64,000 nt of DNA from Ophiobolus disseminans (taxonomy: Eukaryota > Ascomycota > Dothideomycetes > Pleosporales > Phaeosphaeriaceae), in the NCBI GenBank assembly GCA_010093685.1, contig MU006223.1:454228-518227 (forward strand), given 5' to 3'. The notes under the pieces are model-generated. The model was given only the letters and a program-made list of their open reading frames with translations, was not told the DNA's origin and made no database searches. The position numbers and the translations under genes were made by a program. This document shows, piece by piece, positions 22,886 through 33,837 of this stretch; the stretch's first letter is position 1, and the number at the start of each line of letters is the position of its first letter.

Positions 22886-24574
22886 ATGAGGCCTGACGGG
22901 CAGCTCGATGATGAAGCGCAGCTCCAGGCGCTGGGCCATAAGGGAGAGCTGCAACGCAACTTCAGTCTGTTATCCATGCTTGGGCTGGCTTTCGCCATTC
23001 TGAACTCTTGGACCGCACTCTCATCGTCCCTCGGTCTTGCCCTGCCATCTGGTGGCTCCACGAGCGTGATCTGGGGCTTGTTGACGGCAGGCATCTGCAA
23101 TCTGGCACTTGCAGCGTCACTGGCAGAGTTTCTATCAGCTTATCCAACAGCTGGAGGACAGTAAGCCTTTGTATGTTCCTATCAAATGCAATCTGACGAG
23201 GTCTAGATATCATTGGGTGGCTGTCATTACTCCCAAACGTTGGGTTCCGTTGGCTTCCTGGATTACCGGGTGGATCAACGTCTCTGGCTGGATTGCGCTG
23301 ACTACTTCCGGAGGACTTCTTGCGTCTCAGCTTATCTCTGGCCTAATATCACTGTACCACCCAGACTTCACACTCAAGCCATACCAGGTTTGGCTCATAT
23401 ACGTGGCATGGACGATCATTGCCTTCCTCATTAACGCATTTCTCAACAACCTGCTACCGTACGTCAATCGTGGTGCATTTATCTGGTCAATCGGCGGCTT
23501 TGCCATTATCTGCATTACTGTTCTGGCATGCGCCTCGCCCAACTACGCTTCTGCTGAGTTTGTGTTCACCAATTTCATCAACGAGACTGGTTGGCCTGAT
23601 GGTATTGCTTGGCTCCTAGGCTTATTGCAAGGCGGTTTCGGGATCACCGGATATGATGCAGTTGCACACATGATCGAAGAGATCCCAAACGCGTCTGTGG
23701 AAGGGCCCAAGATCATGATCTACTGTGTCATGATAGGGACATGCACTGGCTTTATCTTCCTGATGGTACTACTGTTTGTCTCCGGCGGCGACACCGAAGC
23801 TATCATATCTTCAGCATCAGGACCTTTACTACAAATCCTTTACAACGCGACGAATAGCCGAGCCGGCGCCGTGTGCCTCCTCATGTTCCCTCTGATTTGC
23901 ATCCTTTTTGCGGAAGTGGCTATCATGACCACCTCAAGTCGTATGACGTACGCGTTCGCTCGAGACGGAGGCCTCCCGATGTCCAAGTTGTTTGCAAAGG
24001 TTCATCCGCGGTTGGGCCTACCATTGAATGCGCTCATGCTAGCTGCTGGTCTGACCATTCTCTTTGGACTAATATTAATCGGCTCTAGCAGTGCGTTCAA
24101 CGCGCTCATTTCAGCCTCAGTAGTTGCTCTCGGTGTGAGCTATGCTATTCCAGTCGCGATCAATGTCTGCCGCGGGAGGAAGATGCTTCCACCAAGGCAC
24201 TTCAGATTACCTGGTCCTCTTGGCTGGTTCGCGAACCTACTGGGCCTTGCGTACACCATCGTAACTACGATTCTGTTTCTGTTCCCACCAGGACTACCTG
24301 TTACAACTTCAAACATGAGTAAGCGCCCTTGCCATCGTAAGTTTTGCAAATACTGATTGCTTTAGATTACTGCGTTGTCGCTTTCGGTATCATTTTGTTC
24401 ATCAGCACGTTCCAATGGATTGTAGATGGGCGGAAGAACTTCACTGGGCCTCGCACTGATATGGGCCTGGAAGTTATAGAGGCAATGAATACACATGAGG
24501 ATGGACAAAATAACGCGGAAACTAGGCATGTCAAGGTGGCTGGCGAAGAGCTTGGACCACATACTGTCAAATAG
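22886..24574 (+). CDS. APC-family amino acid/choline/GABA permease
   Basis: Three exons, 22886-23160, 23207-24318 and 24366-24574, with introns of 46 and 47 bp, giving 531 residues. The first junction rebuilds the family signature AGGQYHWVAVITPKRW and the second rebuilds NMNYCVVAFGI. About twelve hydrophobic helices are visible, with short charged cytoplasmic ends. The motifs EEIPNASVEGPKIM and TTSSRMTYAFARDGGLP are typical of the yeast Hnm1/Uga4 and fungal choline/GABA transporter branch of the APC superfamily. It should import a small amine or amino acid across the plasma membrane, but the substrate cannot be fixed from sequence. The start is the first ATG in frame after a non-ATG extension. 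Confidence 0.92.
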
Positions 24575-24947
24575 ACAGCTATACGTCGACAAAGCATCAT
24601 ACACACTTTCTGATCTAAAGAGACATTCTTGTCTATCATCATGGACTTTTCGTGCACGCCCGACCTTTTAAAGAGCACGACTCGAAGTACTCTGCACTGG
24701 CAGTTGACAAGTCACGGGCAAAACTATGTCATGCCTACACCTTTCACTTGCCCAAACTGCCCGAGCCCCGCAAAGACTGCGCCAAGGAGTTAATTGCTGC
24801 TTATATCTACAGCCCTCCACCGCTCCTCTGATCCCCCCACCACCTGTGCCAGTGTCAACTACGCACCTTCACATCAACCTTAGTGCTATTCTGCAACCTC
24901 GCGCCACCTCACACATCAGCGCAATTGAACCCACGACAAGCGCAATT
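24575..24947. other. Intergenic region upstream of the repeat-rich protein
   Basis: Pyrimidine/CA-rich leader-like DNA. An earlier in-frame ATG at 24726 would add 74 residues to the next gene, but the added sequence looks like translated leader. Confidence 0.35.
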
Positions 24948-26990
24948 ATGGTCAGCGCTTTTGGTTTCCTCAAGCGCCTCTGGAACGGTCCCGCCAGCGC
25001 TTTCAAAGTGCAGAGCCCACAAGCCGAAGCAGTGACACCAGCAGGTTCACCAGCTCAACTCAACACCAGCCCCGACCGTCCGAAAAGCCTGCAAGACTTC
25101 CGTCGTGCGCCATCTACCACCGGCTATGTCGATGTAGCTGCTTTAGGCCACTTTTCGCAACCAACTCCTAGCCGCCCCACATCGGTGTGCAAAGACACAA
25201 GTGCATCTCAGACGACCTTTCACCCACCACCTAGCCTCTTAAACATATCTCGATCTGCTCATGCATTTCATCTTGGCAGCGCTTCGTATCAACCCCTCAA
25301 CAACATCAACCCGGCACATACACCCCTACCCAGTGCTTCGTATCAACCCCTCAACAATATCAACCCGGCACATACACCCCCACCCAGTGCTTCCTCTGCC
25401 AACGACAACATCAACACAAGCTCAGCCTCTGCAAATATCAAGGACGTCGAGATGTCGGACGCACCTTTCATCCACAACTCAACACCACCTGCGACACCAC
25501 CCACACATGAGGAGAAGATATCGCCAGGCGAGAACATCGCAAACAAGTCAGGGCAGCATAACGCTACAGTGGAGGTGACCGAGGAGACCGAAGACGAGGA
25601 GCCGGGTGGCACCTTTATACCTGCTCCCAAGATCGCCGAGAAGCGTCCCAAGATTACCCCCAAGAGCCTCAAGGACCACCTTCGCGAGCAACCCGGGCTT
25701 TATGTGCGTCCTGATCATGCTTCTGAGTTTGTCGTGGAGGAGTTCAAGGATTCTGAAGATCCGATGCCGAAGGGTTACTGGGAAACTTGGCGCGGATATC
25801 GTATGGGCTACTCGACCGTGGAAGACTACTGTGTCTGTGGCGTGGGCGGTGGACACTTCCTTGTCTGTGGCCACCAAGTCATCAGCAAAGAGCCATGCGG
25901 TACGAACTGCAAGATCGCTCACCACGAATATGCAGGATTCAAATGCGAGCAGTGCATAGAAACTGTTAGCGGTATCTTCGAGAACAAGCTCACGCAAGAA
26001 GAGAAAGACAATATTGCGCTCTTTCAGCACAACAGGACCGAAGCTGCCTACGTCGGTCTATGTGTAGAGGCTGTCATGAAACACATGCCTTTGGCAAAGG
26101 GGAACATCACCGAGAGTGTGATGAGCATCGTGATGAAAGATTACGGGCGCGAGTCTCTGGCGTACAAGACTGTGGACGATCCGAATGAACCCAAGACACT
26201 GGCAGACGCGTTTCGATACCATCACGAGCGCGGTCAGGCTAAGACGCGCGAGATCATAGCCGAACATGACCTAGGGTCGCTCAACACACTTGGAAAAGGC
26301 AAGGCCGTTGATGAGATTACGCAGCCTCCAGGCGTCGCTTCACCTGCCACAAATGGCACCAAGAAGCAAAAGACTACAATGAAGAGCCGTCCGGAGCCCA
26401 TCACTACCGATACCCGCGGCACCAAACGCGACACTATAGACGACCCTCTCGAACCATCCGTGTCCGACACCATTTTCAGTAACAAAAAGCCCAAGGCTAA
26501 GCTTGAATCTCACCGCGAACCCGTCTCCTCGAGAACCCGCGGCACCAAACGCGACGCTAAAGAAGATGTTCCCGAGCCGTCCGTCTCCGACACCACCACG
26601 AGCAACAAGAAGGCCAAGGCCAAGCTCGAATCCCACCGCGCGTCCATCACGACCTCCACCCGTGGCACAAAGCACAACAACACCTTCTCCTTCAACCCCT
26701 CGCCCACCAAGCGCGCCACCAAGTCTTTTCCACGCGAGTCCGGCGATGCAGCGTTCAAGCCAGTCCCACCAGGCGTACTGCCCCCCATGCTCCGCAAGCG
26801 CGCTGCATATGATACATCTGATGGTTATGATGACTGGGTGATAGAGATGGCTCAATACAGAGCTAAGCGGAACCGAGACGCTGGGTACAGTGTGCAGGGA
26901 ATTGCGCCGTGGCGCAGCGCTTCTAGGAAGATGACGGTTCAGCTGCCGATGGAGGCTTACAGTGATTGTTCGGAGGAGAGCGATTACTGA
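24948..26990 (+). CDS. Hypothetical protein with Cys/His cluster and tandem repeats
   Basis: Single-exon frame of 680 residues from MVSAFGFLKRLW (the upstream in-frame ATG at 24726 is less convincing). Three parts are visible. First, a Pro/Ser-rich N-terminal third contains two copies of an 18-residue unit (ASYQPLNNINPAHTP...). Second, a conserved-looking centre has a Cys/His cluster (YCVCGVGGGHFLVCGH, then CGTNCKIAHHEYAGFKCEQC, about 295-350), which could bind zinc. Third, a C-terminal tail holds two full copies and one partial copy of a 41-residue unit with TRGTKRD and KAKLES motifs. The basic KK/KR clusters suggest nuclear localisation. No family is recognised. The central cluster is the most likely functional core. 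Confidence 0.75.
   Translation: MVSAFGFLKRLWNGPASAFKVQSPQAEAVTPAGSPAQLNTSPDRPKSLQDFRRAPSTTGYVDVAALGHFSQPTPSRPTSVCKDTSASQTTFHPPPSLLNISRSAHAFHLGSASYQPLNNINPAHTPLPSASYQPLNNINPAHTPPPSASSANDNINTSSASANIKDVEMSDAPFIHNSTPPATPPTHEEKISPGENIANKSGQHNATVEVTEETEDEEPGGTFIPAPKIAEKRPKITPKSLKDHLREQPGLYVRPDHASEFVVEEFKDSEDPMPKGYWETWRGYRMGYSTVEDYCVCGVGGGHFLVCGHQVISKEPCGTNCKIAHHEYAGFKCEQCIETVSGIFENKLTQEEKDNIALFQHNRTEAAYVGLCVEAVMKHMPLAKGNITESVMSIVMKDYGRESLAYKTVDDPNEPKTLADAFRYHHERGQAKTREIIAEHDLGSLNTLGKGKAVDEITQPPGVASPATNGTKKQKTTMKSRPEPITTDTRGTKRDTIDDPLEPSVSDTIFSNKKPKAKLESHREPVSSRTRGTKRDAKEDVPEPSVSDTTTSNKKAKAKLESHRASITTSTRGTKHNNTFSFNPSPTKRATKSFPRESGDAAFKPVPPGVLPPMLRKRAAYDTSDGYDDWVIEMAQYRAKRNRDAGYSVQGIAPWRSASRKMTVQLPMEAYSDCSEESDY
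25281..25388 (+). repeat. Two tandem 54-bp units inside the coding sequence
   Basis: Units begin at 25281 and 25335 and differ at only a few bases. Each encodes 18 residues (ASYQPLNNINPAHTP plus three). A third partial unit starts at 25389. The high DNA identity points to recent slippage. Confidence 0.9.
26385..26675 (+). repeat. 123-bp in-frame tandem repeats
   Basis: Two full 123-bp units (26385 and 26508) and a partial third (26631) encode a 41-residue unit containing TRGTKRD, EPSVSDT and NKK(P/A)KAKLES. The spacing of the ACCCG(C/T)GGCAC landmark is exactly 123 in both intervals. Confidence 0.9.
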
Positions 26991-27262
26991 GCAGTGATCT
27001 CCAAGGCTGAGAGAAGGAAGCATATAAGGAGTCTGGATAGACACGATGTACTGGCATGCGGAGTTTTGGCATGGTTCTTCGAGCGTGGGGATAAGCGCTA
27101 GAATGGGATGAAGGATACAAGTGGTCTGGACAGACACGTTCTATGGAGAAGAGGGTTTTCACTGGTCGTGATCGTGTGAAGATACCCAAGTTTCATTTTG
27201 CAACGATATGATCATATTTGGCTATGCGTGCTGAAGTGACGTGTTGAGTTTAACATGCCCTC

Positions 27263-28083
27263 TCATTCAGTGACTCCTAGACCAACTCTCAGTCCAGCGA
27301 TATCCAGTCCAAGCTTAGCAATATGTTCATCCCCAATGTCATGAACAGTCGTCCGCACTTGGCCCATCCATTCTTCCCCATGCAACCGTGGTAGCACGAG
27401 GTACATAGCGACTAGGATTGGATTCTCGATGAGCAATCGGACCTGACTAAATGTGTCTTTAACAACCCAGCGCAGTCACTCCTGGTTCCGATTTGCGAGA
27501 AGCAGTCTAAGCGTTGCCGCATATCCAACGTCTTTAGGCGCAGATGTAATTTCGATATTACACGTCAGGTGGCGAGCATTCAAGCGGAGCAGAGTGAGTA
27601 TGTCGATTTCTGTGGTTGGCAAGACGTGGATGCGGAGAAGTCCTACAGACTTTTGAAACGAATCGAAAGCGCGGGTCCAGTTTGTCCGCGGCTGTTCGAT
27701 GAATGCATAGACGTAGACCTGGACGCCACATAGCCCTATCGTGTGTGTTCTTAATCGCATTGGACGGAACTCAGACCGAATTTGTTGGCAGACCTGCGTG
27801 AGGCGGATGGAATGGATTCGGAGCTTGCCAATGGAGTTCGGCACATGGCGTAGACGCCGCTGTGCAGTATAGGGAGGGAGGTGGGCTGAGTTCGAACGTG
27901 GTCGCACATTTGCTCGACGGACTTGCGATTGTGTATTTTCCATACTCATTTCGTAGTACCGGTTCCTGAGCTCTGGAAGCCGCGATGTTAGTACTGACAG
28001 CTATAGGCTGGACACAGGACGATGAGCTTACCGGCAGGCAGATCTGGGAAGCGAAAAAACCCCAGTATATTGGCTACACTCAT
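27263..28083 (-). pseudogene. F-box-like gene with one internal stop, copy 1 of a tandem pair
   Basis: Exon 1 (28032-28083) and exon 2 join across a 59-bp intron with a perfect TACTAAC branch point, making the F-box-like motif FFRFPDLPAELRNRYYE at residues 9-25. The frame then runs to TGA at 27476-27478, after NRNQE, and continues open for 70 more codons to a second stop at 27263-27265. The neighbouring paralogue keeps Trp exactly at this TGA, so it looks like TGG to TGA. A truncated 182-residue product remains possible. Relatives are probably SCF-type substrate adaptors. Copy 2 lies 0.4 kb upstream in gene orientation. Confidence 0.65.
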
Positions 28084-28512
28084 GGCGCTTTAAGGAACTC
28101 GCGTTTCCGAGGTGTAGTGACCCGAATGCTACAGATGCACTGCGCTTGTGGATGCTGATAGTCATTAGTGATGCGCGTTGTCAGATCGGTTGCCACTTAA
28201 GTATTTCATTGTGGCTGAGATCAGGATGTCACATTTTCATGCGTTGTGTACGAGAGTTACGAGAAGGAAGAAATTCATGTTCGGGAGAGTAAGTGTTGAG
28301 GTGAAGGTGTAGCAGGCTGCGCCAGAAGAAATGTGGTCAATTAGTGAGTTGTTTGCTTGTACCACATAGCTTATGCACTCCACTACTCTATCGAGACTAG
28401 CTCGATTCTAGCTGAAGATGCCTACCTAGGTAAGCAGATGTAGCTGGAAATTTTGACCCTCCAGCCTACAGAGGTACCATGATGGGCCAAGGAGCTCCAT
28501 CGACCCCGAGAC
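28084..28512. other. Spacer between the two minus-strand F-box-like pseudogenes
   Basis: No gene; it holds the former promoter of copy 1 and the 3' flank of copy 2. Confidence 0.4.
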
Positions 28513-29330
28513 TCAATCAATTACCCCAAGCCTTACTCGAACACCGATCTTGTAGAGTCCGAGTTGATGCGAAAACATTTGAGCGGTCACATCAAATTGG
28601 TTCCCTTGCAACGCTCTAGCCCATCTCTCCGCATGCTGCCTGCGAAGGACTAGGTGAATTCCAACAGGAAATACCCAACTCTCCTGAACGGTCAAACGGA
28701 CCTGCCTTAGAGTACCGGTGGTAATTCATCGAAGCCACGTCTCGTTTCGGTTATGTAAAACACTGCTACATAGTCTCGCGGCGGTTCTCCATGTAGAACG
28801 TCCATCGCAATGGATTGGGAAGGTCGGATGAAGCGCGTGTACCGTCAGTAATGGCAATAGATCAACATCGCAGCAAGGAGACACTCGGATACGAATCTGT
28901 CCAACAGTCGCATGGAAGTTCCAAAGAGCTCGCTTCAACGGTGCCCTGGGCTGCTCGACAAAGAGGTGGAAGTAGACCGGTATGACGCGCACCGAAACCT
29001 TATCTACTTCAACCACCAGACTCGAAATCCAGAGCGAATCTGCTTGCAAACTTGTGTCAGGCTCAAAAAAAAGCGCCAAGAGCTTCTGAGTAGAGTGAGA
29101 AACGCCGTGCATGCGCCAAAACCTTGGTGTTGACAGGGCTCTTGGTGTCAACAGGGTCCTTCCACGTTTTGAACTGGTCCGACAGATGAGCGATCGTGAT
29201 GCGTCACGCAAAGCAATGTCATAGATTTGGTTCCGCAACTCTATCGAAAATTAGCTGTCAATTTCAAGTATGTATGAATCGAAATTCACGAACCGCCAGG
29301 TACTTATAAGGAGCGGAAACAGTCTGTTTT
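28513..29330 (-). pseudogene. F-box-like pseudogene, copy 2 of a tandem pair
   Basis: Exon 2 begins at 29240 after a TTCGATAG acceptor and encodes ELRNQIYDIALRDASR, the end of the F-box-like motif. It shares with copy 1 the blocks VEQPRAPLKRALWNFHATVG and RIRVSPCCDVDLLPLL. A TGA at 28726-28728, three codons after the Trp that copy 1 has lost, interrupts the frame; copy 1 has Trp at this position. The tail then runs open to 28513, and the stop-to-end distance (71 codons) is the same as in copy 1. The candidate exon 1 remnant (about 29294-29330) also contains an in-frame TAA where copy 1 has Asp. This copy is therefore broken at least twice. Confidence 0.65.
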
Positions 29331-30003
29331 GCGCACAGTTTTAGTTTTTTGAGCTTACGATGAGTAGGTACCGGTATGGCTGCCCTAACGAGTTCGAGGT
29401 TTCGGATATTTTGGATATTTATGATGTTTCGGATACTCTCCGATTATGAGTTCTAAGTGTATATTAGCGAAAATCATAGATAAATGATCATCTCTGTACC
29501 TCGTGCTGTAAGCCATGCGGAGTTTAATGGAGGTTGATTCGTTGATGTTGGAGATGTGGGGAAGGCACACAGAGTCAGATCGAAAAGGATCTGTGCGTCG
29601 TGCACTTACCCTGTACCGGTACCACTCTTTCAATTGTTCGGTCCCTTGACTCTGCACATCAACAAACAATACATCCATCTCGATTGGACCCATCGCAGAG
29701 CCTTGAAAGAATTAAAGCTTCGCAATCTCCTCTAAATCTTGATGATGGATCGTCCGGCGACTCTAGTGCGGAGATTGATGATCGTTGACAAATGGTGCTT
29801 GATTAGTGGCATTTCTCAGTGCCAACCAATAAAGTCCGGAACGCGATGCGTAATTATGCATTCGCAATGATGACGGAAGATGCTCGCACCTAAGCTTTTG
29901 GGCGGGATTGGATGTGCCTGATATCGCAGTGAAGGAGTCTTGAGCGTCCACATAAACAACAAATCAACAAGTACACTACTGATGCTGAGCTGCAGCAAGC
30001 ACC
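29331..30003. other. Promoter side of nitrate reductase
   Basis: No supported gene. A short AT-rich stretch with repeated GGATATTT-like units lies near 29400-29440. I looked for clear AreA-type HGATAR pairs close to the start and did not find a convincing cluster; GATATC at 29920 lacks the final purine. Confidence 0.4.
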
Positions 30004-33000
30004 ATGCCTCCAATCCCATGGCGTATACAAACCACCGCTCACCCGGGCGCAAATCGAGAGGAAATAGAGCAAGAGCCTGATTGGAACGACGAGCATCGAC
30101 ACGAACACCGCATAGGCTATAAAAGCTACAAATACGATCGAACGCCTGGCATCACTCATGAGTATGATGAGCGTGATGATACGAACAAGTGCGCGCATGA
30201 AGCCCGCGAAGAGTATGAGAAATTGGTAAGCAAAGCTAAGAAGGGCGGTTTAGTCAATTTTCGCGACATCGTACTGGGCGAGAAGGACTTGCATCTGCGA
30301 CATCCGGGAAACAGAAGCCTGGGGTGGAGGTTTGTTCTACAATGTGAGGAAGACTGGGTAAAGAACAAAGAAGAGTGGCCAGCGAATATTCAGAAGCTGA
30401 AGAAAGAAGAGCAAGCAGAAAAGCAGAAAAGCGACGAGCATCAGGATACAAAGTCTTCTCAATCAGACGATGGGAAGCTAGACGAAGAGCAATGGAAACG
30501 AAAGAATGGAGAAGGAATGAAGCACCATGATGCCTATGCTGGAGGTGAAGATTCTGGCTACTCAAGTGGCGACCTCAAAAAATCACAAACGGAGTATGAG
30601 AAATTGTGTGAGCGATACACTCCTAAAGAGATCGCGCTCCTGCGAGCGCTGCAGCACGAAAAGGAATATATTCAGCGACTTGAGCAGAACAACGGCAAGC
30701 GGAAGAGTCCACAAACGCACAACCGAAGCACTATATCCATTGACGAAGCCGACCAATTCTCTCCTGATAACTGGCTTCCGCGGTCATCTGATCTTATTCG
30801 GCTTACCGGAAAGCACCCGCTGAATGCTGAAGCACACCTTGGCCATCTATTTGATGCAGGATTGATCACACCTAATGAGCTGCACTATGTCAGAAATCAT
30901 GGTGCAGTGCCGCGCTTACTTTGGGAGTTTCATGAGCTCGACATTGAGAACGGTAGGCTTGTCGTATCCATGAACGATCTCAAGAACAATTTCGATGCGA
31001 TCAACATTCCAGTGGCACTAGCTTGCGACGGCAACCGTCGCAAAGAGCTGAACATGATCAAAAAGTCGAAGGGCTTCAGCTGGGGGTCTGGCGCTGTATC
31101 ATGTGCTTACTGGAAAGGACCACTGCTGAGAGACGTCCTCTTGAAGGCTGGGATCCCACACCGAATGCCGGAAGGCAAGCGTTATTGGGTCAACTTTGAA
31201 GGTGCAGACGACCCCAGCGAAGGCAAATATGCTACTTGCATACCGTTTGACTATGCCATGGACTCAACGAACGACGTGATCTTGGCCTACGAGATGAACG
31301 ACGTGCCATTGCCGCCCGATCATGGCTACCCAGTGCGCCTCATGATCCCAGGTTACGTGGGTGGACGTTGCGTGAAATGGCTGAAGCGCGTCTGGATCTC
31401 TGACAAGGAGAACGACTCACACTATCATATCTGGGACAATCGAGTCCTTCCAGCTTTTGTGACCGAGAAGGACGGCGAGTTCGCGGAAGCACTCTTCAAG
31501 CATCCGGATACAGCATGCAATGAGCAGAATCTGAACTCCATCATTGTGAAACCAGCGCAGGGGGAGAAGATACCTCTTTCCTCTGCACGCAAGGGTCAGA
31601 CGTACCGTATCGAAGGGTATGCATACGATGGCGGTGGTCACGAAGTACAGCGTGTGGAAGTTTCACTCGACGATGGTGAGACATGGCTCTATTGCATACG
31701 GAAGTTTCCAGATGCACCAATTCGGCACGGAAACAAGTTCTGGACTTGGCTCCACTGGTATGTCGACATTGAGATTACCCACCTTCTGCAGGCGAGGAGT
31801 GTCACAGTGCGCTGCTTCAACGTATTCAAGAATACCCAGCCGAAGGATCCGAATTGGAACGTCATGGGCATGATGAACAACTGTTGGTATGTTGTCAAGC
31901 CCTCAATTGTGCAGGACTTGGACTCTGATATACCGTACATTCTCTTCCGGCATCCGGTGGAGCCAGGCACCGGAGATGGTGGCTGGATGAAGCCGAGTGT
32001 CGAAAACCAAATTGCGAGTGCGAAGCAAGATGCGGGTGCGCCACAAAAGCAATTTACTAGGCAGGAAATCGAGAAGCATGACAAGGAAGATGACTGTTGG
32101 CTCGTGGTTGATGGGAAGGTGTACGATGCGACGAGTGTGCTGGAGTGGCACCCAGGTGGCAAAGCAGCTGTACTTGGACATGCTGGTAAGATTGTCCTTG
32201 TACACTCTGTGAGACATAAGCTGACATTGTGTTTCTACTATAGGCAAGGTACATGCTGAGACTAGCAATGAGTTTGAAAGCATACACGATGGATATGCAT
32301 ACCAGAAGCTGAAGGGTGAGTCTTTCGTTCTAGGAGACGCAAGTACGATATAAAGGCACTGACTGTTTCTCTACTCAGATTGCATCCTCGGCACCGTGAC
32401 TGACAAAGCCGCCGCATTCATCAAAAAGAATGCCGAAGCTGCAGCAAAGGAGCAAGCTGAGTCTTCCCAGGATTCTGGAAAAGTCGTACTCCAGAAACAC
32501 CGCTGGGTGCCTGTCAAGCTCATCGACCGAAAGCCTCTCTCAGACGACACACGAGCCTACACCTTCCAGCTTCCCGATGGCAAGCCCGACCTCGGTCTCG
32601 GAACATGCCAACACGTCCAACTCGGATTTCACCTCATGGACCGCATGCTCATCCGCTCTTACACACCCACCAAACCCCTACTGCCAGATAGCGCAGACAC
32701 AAAAGACAGCCACAACGGCACCCGCGACGGCTCCGGCACCTTTGAACTCACAGTAAAAACCTACTTCCCCACTTCCGCCCAACCCGGCGGCGCAATGTCC
32801 AACATCCTGGACTGTATGCCCCTCGGCGAAGAAATCGAGATCCGCGGGCCCACGGGTGAAATCGTGTACAACGGCGACGGGTCCTTCACCATCTCAGGCA
32901 AAGAGTACACGTTCACCAAGATCAATCTCATCCTCGGTGGAAGCGGCATCACGCCGGGTTACTCGCTCATCGCACGCGCCCTCCTATCTCCAAACGACAA

Positions 33001-33307
33001 GACGCAGCTGCGCGTCGTGGATGCGAATAAGACTGAAAAAGACATTTTGCTGAGAGGTGAGCTTGATGGGTTTGAGAAGGAGGGGAAGGGCAGGTTGAGG
33101 GTTACGCATGTTTTGAGTCATCCTAGTGAGAAGTGGGAGGGTCGGAAGGGACATGTTGATGCAGATTTACTCAAGGATTGTTTGTTTGAGCCTGCTGAGG
33201 GTACGGGCGTCTTTTTGTGTGGGCCGCCGGGGATGGTTCAGAAGGCTGCGTTGCCGGCACTGAGGGATTGGGGGTTTCGGGATGGGGGGAATGTTTTTGG
33301 GTTTTAG
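30004..33307 (+). CDS. NAD(P)H nitrate reductase with long N-terminal extension
   Basis: Three exons (30004-32185, 32244-32315, 32379-33307; introns 58 and 63 bp) give 1060 residues against about 870-900 for typical fungal NiaD. Domain order: extension rich in Lys/Glu/His (1-255); molybdopterin domain from DNWLPRSSDLIRLTGKHP, with ligand Cys near 367 (GAVSCAYWKGP); dimerisation domain; cytochrome b5 with heme ligands in EWHPGG (near 716) and ESIHDG; then FAD (RSYTPT, near 845) and NAD(P)H (GGSGITP, CGPPGM) domains ending NVFGF. It reduces nitrate to nitrite in the cytosol using molybdopterin, heme and FAD. All cofactor residues I could check are intact. The 72-bp middle exon rebuilds the b5 segment exactly. 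The next gene makes the enzyme's cofactor precursor. Confidence 0.95.
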
Positions 33308-33837
33308 GGGTTGGTGGTGATGGAATTGGACTTGGTAAGAGTTTAGTGACATATAGTCAATGTTTGATCTTTGAATAGCATGATTAATTCCCATTCTGAG
33401 CTTGTTCTTGCGCTTATCTTGAAAGTAGATTAAAACAGTTATGAGTGGCTGCGGATAGGGCGTACATGACATTCCGATGCTCGGAACTTTGTTCCGAAGA
33501 ACATGCAGGAGTGTTGTAGAATAGGTAGGCGGAGAGTCGATTCCTCACACATATTTTGGAAGTTGCATCTTATCACATCTAGGTATCAGTACTCTTGTGA
33601 CCACGTGGTTCTAGTCACACCTGGGCACACGGTTTGTAGCGGAGATGTCAACCCCACTCTGCCGTGGTGTCTTAGTAAAGCAGGCTAAGCTTTGAGATCC
33701 CTGCACGCTACTCGGACAATGGGTGGCAGCTATGTCAAGGCTCAGTCATCCTCCATGCACACTTCCGCTGCCTATATAGATTTGATGCCCGCCTTTTCCA
33801 ATGTTGGACGAGCATTTCCCAACTTCAACTCTCCCTG
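33308..33837. other. Intergenic region between nitrate reductase and MoaA/MoaC genes
   Basis: No gene. A TATATAG element (CCTATATAG near 33771-33779) lies about 60 bases before the MoaA/MoaC start and is a plausible core promoter. Confidence 0.4.

Noticed and set aside
29395..29440. GGATATTT-like short repeats
   Set aside because: Too few and too imperfect to call a repeat array; no CRISPR-like spacing.
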